From positions 591,512-655,511 of the forward strand of contig NZ_AFPU01000001.1 in the NCBI RefSeq assembly GCF_000220175.1: 64,000 bases of DNA. Direction: 5' to 3'. This DNA comes from Nitrosarchaeum koreense MY1 (GTDB lineage Archaea; Thermoproteota; Nitrososphaeria; Nitrososphaerales; Nitrosopumilaceae). The position numbers were made by a program, and so were the translations under genes. The notes beneath the pieces were generated by a model. It worked only from the letters and a program-made list of their open reading frames with translations, was not told the DNA's origin and did no database searches. Below, piece by piece: positions 16,658 to 24,414 of the stretch (position 1 is its first letter; the number at the start of each line of letters is the position of its first letter).

Positions 16658-17098
16658 ATGGTAACCCAATCGGTAATAATTGGAATTGCAGTTGGTGTGT
16701 TTATCGCAGGAATTGGCATTGGATATGGTATCTCTCAAAGCACATCCACTGTCAACTATATGCATATGACACCACAGCAGATGCAACAGATGATGAATGA
16801 TCCTGTCATGATGAACCAATGGCATCAAACTATGATGAATAATCCAGATGCTATGAATCAATGGATGAATACCATGATGAATGACCCACAAGCCATGACA
16901 CAGATGCACAGTATGATGATTAACAATCAACAGCATATGGGTCAGATGATGCAACCTATGATGAATAATTGGATGAGTGATCCACAACATCAACAACAGA
17001 TGCTTAACATGATGATGCAACATCAAGGAATGATGAACTACATGGGAAATAATACGCAATGGCAAAATATGATGGGCAATCATATGATGATGCCCTAA
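16658..17098 (+). CDS. membrane-anchored Met/Gln/Asn-rich protein, probable metal binder
   Basis: After one N-terminal transmembrane helix or signal anchor (about 4-26), the 146-residue protein is almost only Met, Gln, Asn, His and Asp. By hand count 36 residues are Met, often as MM next to N, Q or H. Methionine-rich exported proteins commonly bind Cu(I). A high copper demand is known for ammonia-oxidising archaea, so copper storage or delivery outside the membrane is a reasonable inference. A TATA-like gatatatc about 28 bp upstream supports a leaderless ATG. Confidence 0.75.
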   Translation: MVTQSVIIGIAVGVFIAGIGIGYGISQSTSTVNYMHMTPQQMQQMMNDPVMMNQWHQTMMNNPDAMNQWMNTMMNDPQAMTQMHSMMINNQQHMGQMMQPMMNNWMSDPQHQQQMLNMMMQHQGMMNYMGNNTQWQNMMGNHMMMP

Positions 17099-17223
17099 TC
17101 CTATTTTTTAGACCCTTATGTTTTGTTTGATTCATGGTCCGAATCTTCTCCAAAGTCAAATTTTTAAAAAATTATTTAACAATAGTTATAATTCAATGAT
17201 TTCTTGTTAGTTCATGAGCATGT

Positions 17224-18621
17224 TTAATTGATATCAATAGCACACCTGTTTGGACCAATCTCCAAATCTGGGATTTCATCCTTTTTTAGTTCTAATTCTC
17301 CTTTATTTACTGCGATGATTTTTTGATAATTCATTGGCCTTGGTAGTGTTATTGAAACTACTTTTTTGATAAACTCTTGTTTTGGGATATCCAGCCATGG
17401 AAGTTTCTTTGATTGTTCTATTGTAGAATAATATGCTTCATCTATGGGCTTCACATCTTGACTATGATGTGTCGGAAATACCATTGTATTGTGTGGAAGC
17501 TTAAGCAATTTGTTGTGTAATGTATTGTAAAGATCATCTGTAAACTCTTCTACTTTATCTCTAAGATCAGGTCTTCCAATTGATTCTACAAACAATATGT
17601 CCCCTGTGAAAACATATTTTTCATTTACTACATAGCTGAGACTTCCAGGTGTATGTCCAGGAGTATGAATAATTCGAAGAACTGTTTTTCCAAATTGTAT
17701 CTGATCTGCGTCGCCGATAAAATTTGCATCAAAGACATATCCTTCATATTTTGAGAGGTATAGTTTTGCACTAGATGCTTTGGCAAGATCTTTTGCCGCA
17801 GATATATGATCTGCATGTTGGTGAGTATCTATTACTTTGATAATTTGAAACCCTTTTTCTTTTGCAATATCTATATATTTTTCAAAAGGATATAATGGAT
17901 CAATTACAATTGCTTCTCCGTTAGATTCTACAATATGAGATAGACATCCTTTTCCAACTTTTTGTACTTGGATAATTTGTACTGGTTCTTTTACTATTGT
18001 TACAGGCTTTAGAACTTGATTCCATCCAGATAATCCTCCTGCAAGTGTTTTTGACTCAATTCCTGCTCTTGCTAGAGCAAAACTTGCAATCATTGCACGA
18101 TTACCATGTGGGCATATGGTTACAATTTCTTTGTCTTTTGGAATGCTGGAGATAGTTTTTGCATCAAAAAGTTCACTTAAAGGAATGTTTACGCTCCCAG
18201 GAATTTGATATTCTGAATACTCTTCTCTATCTCGGACATCTAGTAGAAACACTTTGTCTAATTTTTGGACAAGACTATCTGCCAAAATCATTTTCCCAGT
18301 ATCTCCTTTTGATAGATTTCCTTTCCATGAAGAAAAACCGCCAATTAAAAAGTAAACATCTAGTCCAAATGATTTCATCATCTGTGCTATTTCTTTAGCA
18401 TATTCTTCTGGCTCAGATATCAAAACAATTTTAGCATTTTTTGGAATTTTTGGTAATATCTTTTCTTTGGCATTAGTATCACATACAGCATGAACAGAAC
18501 CTGACACATGAGATTTTTCAAAACTTTCTTTGGTTCTAAGATCAAACAACAAAAACGGTTTTTGTTGAATCATATCTTGTTCTAATTGTTCAGAAGAAAT
18601 CCCTATCTGTTTCTGCTCCAT
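17224..18621 (-). CDS. double rhodanese plus MBL-fold protein (persulfide dioxygenase-like)
   Basis: The 465-residue protein has two N-terminal rhodanese domains (about 10-105 and 112-215) and a metallo-beta-lactamase domain (about 220-420). The second rhodanese has the active-site Cys in TICPHGNRA. The first has none (VLISEPEEY) and is probably structural. The MBL part has THQHADH, HTPGHTPGS, TGDILFVESIGRPD and FPTHH, the metal ligands and SIGRPD stretch of the ETHE1/persulfide dioxygenase branch. In relatives the rhodanese usually follows the MBL; here it precedes it. The likely role is handling of sulfane sulfur in the cytoplasm. Confidence 0.8.
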   Translation of the reverse strand: MEQKQIGISSEQLEQDMIQQKPFLLFDLRTKESFEKSHVSGSVHAVCDTNAKEKILPKIPKNAKIVLISEPEEYAKEIAQMMKSFGLDVYFLIGGFSSWKGNLSKGDTGKMILADSLVQKLDKVFLLDVRDREEYSEYQIPGSVNIPLSELFDAKTISSIPKDKEIVTICPHGNRAMIASFALARAGIESKTLAGGLSGWNQVLKPVTIVKEPVQIIQVQKVGKGCLSHIVESNGEAIVIDPLYPFEKYIDIAKEKGFQIIKVIDTHQHADHISAAKDLAKASSAKLYLSKYEGYVFDANFIGDADQIQFGKTVLRIIHTPGHTPGSLSYVVNEKYVFTGDILFVESIGRPDLRDKVEEFTDDLYNTLHNKLLKLPHNTMVFPTHHSQDVKPIDEAYYSTIEQSKKLPWLDIPKQEFIKKVVSITLPRPMNYQKIIAVNKGELELKKDEIPDLEIGPNRCAIDIN

Positions 18622-18765
18622 GGTGTTTTTTCCTTAATATCCCAAATAAACTTGAATATGTTTTTCAAAATTGAGTTTTATATGAAACACTGATTGATTT
18701 AATTTTTAACTCTTGTTGCTGAAATTTAGTGAATCCATTTTATTGCCCTATTTGTCATTGATATC

Positions 18766-19554
18766 ATGAAAAAGATATTTTATATCATACTTCCAATTGT
18801 TGCATTTTCTATAATTCTTTTTAATGCGTTTTTTGGTCATTTGATTTTTCTGTCTGACACTGAGCATGTGATAAACAAGTACTCTGTGTATGTACATTTA
18901 CTGTCTGAGTGGGATAGTTCATCTAAAAATATCATATTTGAAGTGACAAACTCTTGGTACAAATCTGATAAACATAATGCCAACCATATATTCAATGCAG
19001 AATCTAAAGACTATAACAAAAATCAATTTCAAAAAATAAATGGAAAATCATATGTCGAATTAAAACATGAATTTAGTGATTGTCAAGAAGAATGGCAGCC
19101 GATGCTTTATAGAAAAGTTGTAGACAATATCCGACATGAGATAGAATATATGCAAGGAAATCAGCTAAGCACAAATCCTGACGTGTCTGTCTATCCAGAT
19201 ATCGAAAACAAAAACTATGATAATTTCAAACAACAATCAAAAATTAAAAATGGATATGTACAATTTTTCCCAATTTGTACATCTAAAAACATCACCTCAT
19301 ACGATTATAGCATAAAAACTGATAACACAGATTTAGGTTTTGATGTATATTTTGTCTCATCACCTGTACAACGTGAGTATTTTACAAATTCTAACTTTGA
19401 TTATTACAAAGAATCAGGTTGCTTTGGACAAAACAAACAAAGCTACAGCGGTACATGCAAGAACATCACAAAAGATAGTGGATTATTGGTGATATTTCCC
19501 GATGAACTTATCCCATGGACTACGAAAGTCACAGTAAATCTTTATGAAAATTAG
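18766..19554 (+). CDS. membrane-anchored extracytoplasmic protein of unknown function
   Basis: This 262-residue protein has an N-terminal hydrophobic anchor (about 4-30). A polar outer domain follows, rich in Tyr, Asn and Lys, with four or five Cys that could form disulfides (DCQEEW, ICTSKN, GCFGQN, GTCKN). No family is recognised. Confidence 0.6.
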   Translation: MKKIFYIILPIVAFSIILFNAFFGHLIFLSDTEHVINKYSVYVHLLSEWDSSSKNIIFEVTNSWYKSDKHNANHIFNAESKDYNKNQFQKINGKSYVELKHEFSDCQEEWQPMLYRKVVDNIRHEIEYMQGNQLSTNPDVSVYPDIENKNYDNFKQQSKIKNGYVQFFPICTSKNITSYDYSIKTDNTDLGFDVYFVSSPVQREYFTNSNFDYYKESGCFGQNKQSYSGTCKNITKDSGLLVIFPDELIPWTTKVTVNLYEN

Positions 19555-19624
19555 ATTTTTGATAACTAAAATAAAATCCACTCTAATTTGTAAAAATATT
19601 TTTTAAATTTAGATTCAATTTGAA

Positions 19625-19643
19625 TTTAATCAAAGGTTATAAT
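19625..19643 (+). promoter_or_regulatory. shared BRE/TATA promoter element, copy 1
   Basis: The 19-bp TTTAATCAAAGGTTATAAT is identical to 24368-24386. TTATAAT is the TATA box and the AATCAAAGG before it would serve as BRE. It lies 31 bp before the ATG of the next gene. Confidence 0.6.
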
Positions 19644-19673
19644 TTGACCGTCTATTTACAATTTGACAAAAAA

Positions 19674-20486
19674 ATGTCATACACAACAAGACAAACAAAA
19701 ATAGCAATTACTGCTGCAATAGCAATTATTGCAGTAGGTGTTACTGGGACATATCTAATTCCCGCACAAAGCACTATAGTTGTTGTACCTACAACTCAAG
19801 CTGATCAGGAAAGATATGATGCCCTAGGAATTGCCCAAAAATATGTGGTAACTAGTCCAACTTTTGCTTTTGATGGCGACATAAATTCACTCAAAGTTGA
19901 ATATGTTGGTTCTACAAAATCAATCCCACCTGAACATATCTTCAAGGCCAGCTTTGAATCAAGTCAAGGTGGATTTGGCAATAGAGAAGGCCAAATGCTT
20001 ATCCAAGTTATTACCCCTCACATCATGGAAATCTTGGTATCTGAAGGAAAAGTAATTTCAGCAATAACTGATAAAACTTGGGACGAGCAAAGAGAACTAT
20101 TCATTCAAAGAGAAACAGAACTTGATACTTCCAATCAAGTTATTGAGTATGATTATGTTACACTCATTGATGCTTTTGAAAAAGATGGCATTAATGTGAA
20201 TGTAGTTGAAGTATTGGAGGATTCATCGTTTTTAGTACCAACAATTGTTGTTAAAGTAAACGATGAGATAATTCAAATCTATGAATTTTCTTCTGGCATT
20301 GATGCCAAAAATGCTTCCAAACTTGTTTCAAATGATGGGACGCAGATAGGAACAAGCATAATCAGATGGATTGATGAACCTCACTTTTACAGCAAAGGCA
20401 AATTAATTATACAATACATCGGCCACAATCAAGAAACACAGAGTTTGCTTGAGTCACATTTAGGCAACCAGTTTGCTGGAATATGA
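19674..20486 (+). CDS. membrane-anchored extracytoplasmic protein of unknown function
   Basis: From the ATG at 19674 the 270-residue product has one N-terminal transmembrane helix (about 8-28). An outer domain of mixed alpha/beta character and no Cys follows. The C-terminal part (WIDEPHFYSKGKLIIQYIGH) looks well conserved in style but matches no family I know. The TATA box 31 bp upstream places the transcript start about 10 nt before this ATG and argues against the TTG at 19620. Confidence 0.65.
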   Translation: MSYTTRQTKIAITAAIAIIAVGVTGTYLIPAQSTIVVVPTTQADQERYDALGIAQKYVVTSPTFAFDGDINSLKVEYVGSTKSIPPEHIFKASFESSQGGFGNREGQMLIQVITPHIMEILVSEGKVISAITDKTWDEQRELFIQRETELDTSNQVIEYDYVTLIDAFEKDGINVNVVEVLEDSSFLVPTIVVKVNDEIIQIYEFSSGIDAKNASKLVSNDGTQIGTSIIRWIDEPHFYSKGKLIIQYIGHNQETQSLLESHLGNQFAGI

Positions 20487-20502
20487 TTCGGTATCTCTTT
20501 TT

Positions 20503-21312
20503 TTATTTTCCAATATACGTATGCACTGGATAGATTTTTTTTGTTTTTGAAGATTTGTAGTTCCATTCTGATTTATCTAATTTCAAGCGTGCAAAATATT
20601 CTTGAATTGACTTGTGTAGTTTAGTATAGATGTCATCTCCAACTACTATCTGATCAGGCTGAGCTAGATTTTGAATTTTAGCTGCCATGCTTACTGAAGG
20701 TCCTAAAATATCTACATGGGATTCTTGTAGATCATCGCCATATCGTACAATTGTATTTTCACCATGATCGATGCCAATTTTTATCTTTAATTCTGGTAAA
20801 TTATTACTTTTCAAAATAGGATTTATTCCAAGTTTAAGAATTTTAAGCATTGATTCTGCACATGTGACTGCTCTGTTTGCAACTGATGCCGATAGATCTT
20901 CTGCAACAAAATATCCAATAACTGCATCTCCTACAAACTTTAACACAAATCCTTCATGACGTTTAATCACATAAGCCATCTCTTGAGCAAATGTAGTAAA
21001 AACAATAGCAAGTTTTTCTTTGGGCAAATTTAGGATCATATCTGTAGACCCAACAAGATCTACAAATAACACTGCCATATTCATGCTCTTCAATACCTTT
21101 TCCCTAAGAAATATTTCTGATTCTTCAGTTACGGTAGAATACAAAAATTCATGATTCAATGATTTTAGTACTCTATCATGTACTTCTGTAATTAGCGTTT
21201 CAGAATCTACTACTTTTTCTGTACCTCTCCCAAGTAGCATGTCTACTATGCTTGGAGTTTTCGGTGATAGCAAATTTTCAATACCTTTATTCTCAGTTTT
21301 TTTAGTTACCAT
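20503..21312 (-). CDS. class III adenylate/guanylate cyclase-like protein
   Basis: The 269-residue soluble protein has one cyclase homology domain (about 70-245). The first metal-binding Asp is in VLFVDLVGSTD and the second in KFVGDAVIGYF. In the segment that normally carries the transition-state Asn and Arg (xNLAAR) it has SVSMAAKI, so Asn is Ser and Arg is Lys. This may lower or change activity. The N-terminal 60 residues are a short helical region. The product, if active, would be cAMP or cGMP. Confidence 0.8.
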   Translation of the reverse strand: MVTKKTENKGIENLLSPKTPSIVDMLLGRGTEKVVDSETLITEVHDRVLKSLNHEFLYSTVTEESEIFLREKVLKSMNMAVLFVDLVGSTDMILNLPKEKLAIVFTTFAQEMAYVIKRHEGFVLKFVGDAVIGYFVAEDLSASVANRAVTCAESMLKILKLGINPILKSNNLPELKIKIGIDHGENTIVRYGDDLQESHVDILGPSVSMAAKIQNLAQPDQIVVGDDIYTKLHKSIQEYFARLKLDKSEWNYKSSKTKKIYPVHTYIGK

Positions 21313-21460
21313 TCAACACTTATCCTGTAAATAGTGTTAATTATTTTTGCTTACTGTGTTTCTCATACTTCTAGTCAATTATCATAAAAATGAACTTCTA
21401 TTGAATCCAAAGATGATTTAGAACCATTAACTTTATACTTACATATAACTTTGGTAATTC

Positions 21461-21646
21461 ATGTTAAAATTCAAATGCAGCTCGGTTGGATTTGATTGTA
21501 ATTTTGTTGCCAAGGGTAAATCTGAGGAAGAAATCTTAACACAGTGTGCAGCACATGCCACAAAAGATCATAACATGAAACCAGAAGAAATTACTCCAGA
21601 ATTACAAGATAAAATCAAAAAAAATATCCATAAATCCTTATTTTAA
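21461..21646 (+). CDS. DUF1059-type small protein
   Basis: This 61-residue protein has the DUF1059 pattern: F-K-C near the start, a second Cys at CNFVAKG, then EEEILTQCAAHATKDHNM and a short helical tail. The Cys and His residues may bind a metal. A TATA-like ctttatactt about 25 bp upstream supports a leaderless ATG. Confidence 0.75.
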   Translation: MLKFKCSSVGFDCNFVAKGKSEEEILTQCAAHATKDHNMKPEEITPELQDKIKKNIHKSLF

Positions 21647-21737
21647 AATATTTTATTTCATTCTCATTATACTGGAGTTGATTTAATTATAAATAAGAAA
21701 AAAGAAAGATTAGAATCCCTTACTTCGACTCCATCAA

Positions 21738-21947
21738 ATTATAATATTTGCAATATCTATTGGTTGGTTAGCCATAGGAATAAGACAATGGATTGTTCTC
21801 TCAAAGTGGGATAAAAGATACAAATTATTCAAAGAAAATCAAAAGGAAATTGACAAAAAATTTGCAGATGATTCTGATGATGATTTAGATGATTCTAGCG
21901 ATGAAAATAATTCCAATAAATCCGATAAAAAACAACCTAAAACTTAG
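21738..21947 (+). CDS. small membrane protein with acidic tail; start codon not canonical
   Basis: The open frame from 21714 to 21947 encodes a hydrophobic N-terminus (IIIFAISIGWLAIGIRQWIV), a basic amphipathic stretch and a very acidic Asp/Ser tail. It looks like a real single-pass membrane protein, and a TATA-like taattataaat lies at about 21683-21693. There is no ATG, GTG or TTG in a usable place. Initiation may use ATT (21738) or ATA, or the start codon has been lost. Confidence 0.45.
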   Translation: MIIFAISIGWLAIGIRQWIVLSKWDKRYKLFKENQKEIDKKFADDSDDDLDDSSDENNSNKSDKKQPKT

Positions 21948-21978
21948 AATTTAGTATTTTTTTTAGCTTAAATTCTTG

Positions 21979-22395
21979 TTACTGAAGAACTCTGGGAACT
22001 TTTTTCAAGATATGTGAAATTGAAATTCTTCCAGGTCCTATCACTATGAGCAAAAGACATCCTGATAGAATCAATGTCTCAAATTCTACTCCTCCACGAC
22101 CTGCAAAACTCTGAGCTCCTTTTGCCACAAAGATCGCCCCCAACATTACTATTGATAGTAACGATGCAGAAATTCTTGTTAGCCCACCTATGATTAGTAA
22201 TATTCCTGGAACCAATTCTGCTAGTGCAATTGGAATTTGCATTTCTGCTGGCAGGCCCATATTTGGAAGATTTTCAGCAAAACCTGGTTCAAATTTTCCT
22301 AACGAGTGTGCTATGAATATTGCCCCAATTGTAATTCTTATTCCAAAGTGAGTGATATCATAAAAGATAGAGTTACGAATTGTCGCTTCTGCCAT
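21979..22395 (-). CDS. DoxX family membrane protein
   Basis: This 138-residue protein has four hydrophobic helices and DoxX-family features (RITIGAIFIAHSLGKF near residue 20, ELVPGILLIIGGLTR near 60). Relatives include thiosulfate:quinone oxidoreductase subunits and many proteins of unknown role, so no reaction is assigned. Confidence 0.75.
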   Translation of the reverse strand: MAEATIRNSIFYDITHFGIRITIGAIFIAHSLGKFEPGFAENLPNMGLPAEMQIPIALAELVPGILLIIGGLTRISASLLSIVMLGAIFVAKGAQSFAGRGGVEFETLILSGCLLLIVIGPGRISISHILKKVPRVLQ

Positions 22396-22479
22396 CTGTA
22401 AAAAATTATTATGACTGTATTTTATCCTTAGGTAATAAATGTGAATAAAGGTTAAATGTGATTATTACGTATTTTATCC

Positions 22480-22677
22480 ATGAAGTATACCGTTGCATTG
22501 TTTACTGTATTGGCTTTTGCAGCAATATTTGCTATGGTTACTCCGATGGATGTTGCAGTAGCTCAACCTTCTAGTGCAATGCCTGATGGTGAATACAAAG
22601 ATGGAGATCATGAAGGAAAATCTTGTCCATCTAAAGAGAAAAAAACTGCATCTAGTGATGTGGGTTTGAATATCTAG
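22480..22677 (+). CDS. small secreted protein
   Basis: This 65-residue protein has a signal peptide (about 1-28, ending VAVAQ) and a short charged mature part with one Cys. Upstream aaaggttaaa (about 22447) resembles the shared AAAGGTTATAAT promoter of two other exported-protein genes. The function is unknown. Confidence 0.6.
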   Translation: MKYTVALFTVLAFAAIFAMVTPMDVAVAQPSSAMPDGEYKDGDHEGKSCPSKEKKTASSDVGLNI

Positions 22678-22686
22678 ATTGATCTT

Positions 22687-23724
22687 TTAATTGATTTTGA
22701 TCTTTTTGTAGGCAGCTTTTCCAAGTCTATTCATTATTCCAAGACCCAGTCCCTTTCGACTGGTACCTTGTGCAAGTATCACATCTATCTTTTTTACATC
22801 AAATTCTCTGAATGTTTTAAACAAGTTAGATGCTACCATGTCTAACTTTTTACCTAAAAATACTGTCATGTCTGATTTGTATCTTGTATTTGTAGTACTG
22901 AGTATTCCTACCTTTTTTCCCTGATTTTTAAATTCTGATAAAAGTTGTAATGTCTTGTCTTTTACTTTGTCATTTGAGCCTTCAATTAGAATTATTTTTG
23001 CATTTGGAGAATAATGCCTGTATTTCATACCCGGTGAGCGATGTATGTCTTTTGTTTTTCTTTCTTGTATGGATGGATGGATTGAAATTTTACCGATGAC
23101 CTTTTGAAGTTGTTCTAATGTTACAGCTCCTGGTCTTAACAGCATTGGAGTTTTTCTGGAAAGATCAATCACTGTAGATTCAATTCCGATTTTTGTTTTA
23201 CCTCCATCTATTATCATGCTTATTTTGCCATTCATATCCTCAAACACATGTCCTGATGTTGTGGGACTGGGTCTTCCAGAAATATTTGCAGATGGCGCAG
23301 CTAATGGTGTGCCTGTTTCATGTATCAATAATTTTGCTATTTTGTTTTCTGGCATTCTCACTGCAACTGTGTTGATTCCACCTGTTGTGATTTTTGGAAC
23401 TATCTTTGATTTTTTCAGAACCAATGTAAGGGGTCCTGGCCAAAACTTTCTAATTAATTTATGAGCTGTCGTTGGTATGTCTGCTGTCAATCTCTTAAGA
23501 TCAGAAATATCTGAAATATGAATAATGAGCGGATTATCTGAAGGTCTGCCTTTGGCAACAAAAATTTTTTTAACAGAGTCTGAGTCCAAGGCATTTGCCC
23601 CCAGACCATATACTGTTTCTGTTGGAAATGCAACTATGTTTCCTGATTTTATGATTTTAGAAGCTTGTCTTATCTTTGAAATTTGTGGACTTTTTGAGTT
23701 GATTTTAAGAATTTTTGTTTGCAT
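22687..23724 (-). CDS. L-threonylcarbamoyladenylate synthase (Sua5/YrdC family)
   Basis: From the ATG at 23724 the 345-residue protein has the YrdC domain (about 15-200; FPTETVYGLGANA, KGRPSDNPL, VAVRMP, SANISGRPSPT) and a C-terminal Sua5 domain (about 230-345). It makes threonylcarbamoyl-AMP from Thr, bicarbonate and ATP for the t6A37 modification of ANN-decoding tRNAs. The full-length Sua5 form is present. An ATG at 23760 would add 12 residues without domain support. Confidence 0.9.
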   Translation of the reverse strand: MQTKILKINSKSPQISKIRQASKIIKSGNIVAFPTETVYGLGANALDSDSVKKIFVAKGRPSDNPLIIHISDISDLKRLTADIPTTAHKLIRKFWPGPLTLVLKKSKIVPKITTGGINTVAVRMPENKIAKLLIHETGTPLAAPSANISGRPSPTTSGHVFEDMNGKISMIIDGGKTKIGIESTVIDLSRKTPMLLRPGAVTLEQLQKVIGKISIHPSIQERKTKDIHRSPGMKYRHYSPNAKIILIEGSNDKVKDKTLQLLSEFKNQGKKVGILSTTNTRYKSDMTVFLGKKLDMVASNLFKTFREFDVKKIDVILAQGTSRKGLGLGIMNRLGKAAYKKIKIN

Positions 23725-23803
23725 TTTTACTTGATTTTTGATTAATACGATTGCAGTCATATTAAGAGTATGGTGGATTGTTTAGTCTAATTTTATTTGT
23801 GAT

Positions 23804-23896
23804 TTATTTTCTAAACATCATCCAAATTCTGGTCCCAACAAAAATTCCTACTGCAAGTGCTATCAATAATGGAACTATTATCTGACCTTCTTCCAT
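23804..23896 (-). CDS. single-pass membrane microprotein
   Basis: This 30-residue protein, MEEGQIIVPLLIALAVGIFV and then a short basic end, is one transmembrane helix with an acidic N-terminus and a basic C-terminus. Stop and start codons are clear, and it sits upstream of the Sua5 gene on the same strand. Its partner is unknown. Confidence 0.55.
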   Translation of the reverse strand: MEEGQIIVPLLIALAVGIFVGTRIWMMFRK

Positions 23897-24018
23897 TTGT
23901 TTGATTAGTCAAATTATTGTTTAAACTCTTTTCATACGCATGCTTTTGATGATATTTGATAATCCAGTAAGCTTTCAAGCTTACCGTATTCTATGAACTA
24001 GTATGATTAACTGGATGC

Positions 24019-24174
24019 ATGAATACAAACACAAATTCAACAAAAAATGAAACTAGTTGGAACAAAATGGTGCACGCCCCTTTCAAAAAAGTGGTTGCCT
24101 TTGATCTCATTTGTATGGGAATCGGAGTAGTAATCGGAATAGGAATCGGCGTATATCTGATAGCAGGTATGTAG
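24019..24174 (+). CDS. single-pass membrane microprotein with Gly-rich helix
   Basis: This 51-residue protein has a polar, Thr/Asn-rich N-terminus (about 1-25) and a C-terminal helix rich in Gly and Ile (GIGVVIGIGIGVYLIAGM), a pattern seen in helix-packing subunits. It is followed after 13 bp by another membrane microprotein on the same strand. Confidence 0.6.
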   Translation: MNTNTNSTKNETSWNKMVHAPFKKVVAFDLICMGIGVVIGIGIGVYLIAGM

Positions 24175-24187
24175 ATAGAGACAAAAT

Positions 24188-24286
24188 ATGACTCTACTAC
24201 AAAAATCAATACCACGATACAAAAAATCGTATTATGCAATTTTTGTTATTAGTGTGGCTACCGTTGTCATCATGACAATTTTTTAA
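24188..24286 (+). CDS. single-pass membrane microprotein
   Basis: This 32-residue protein has a basic N-terminus (MTLLQKSIPRYKKS) and one hydrophobic helix (YYAIFVISVATVVIMTIF). It is probably cotranscribed with the gene ending at 24174; the two could be small subunits of one complex. Confidence 0.55.
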   Translation: MTLLQKSIPRYKKSYYAIFVISVATVVIMTIF

Positions 24287-24367
24287 TTCATGTACAACAC
24301 TCTTTTTGATTTTATTTTTTCTGACCTAATGTTATTCCCTTTGTATATGATTTACGTTAAATTTTAT

Positions 24368-24386
24368 TTTAATCAAAGGTTATAAT
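24368..24386 (+). promoter_or_regulatory. shared BRE/TATA promoter element, copy 2
   Basis: The 19-bp sequence is identical to 19625-19643. The TATA box ends 29 bp before the ATG at 24415. Confidence 0.6.
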
Positions 24387-24414
24387 CATACACCATTAAT
24401 GAGAAATGATAAAA

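Noticed and set aside
16646..17083. 145-codon His/Leu-rich minus-strand frame
   Set aside because: The extreme His and Ile content is the mirror of the Met-rich gene (ATG reads CAT on the other strand). The Met-rich frame has an anchor and a TATA box.
23991..24239. minus-strand frames with Ile/Thr/Pro repeats
   Set aside because: They are antisense to the Gly/Ile-rich helix of the membrane microprotein at 24019 and owe their length to its codon pattern.
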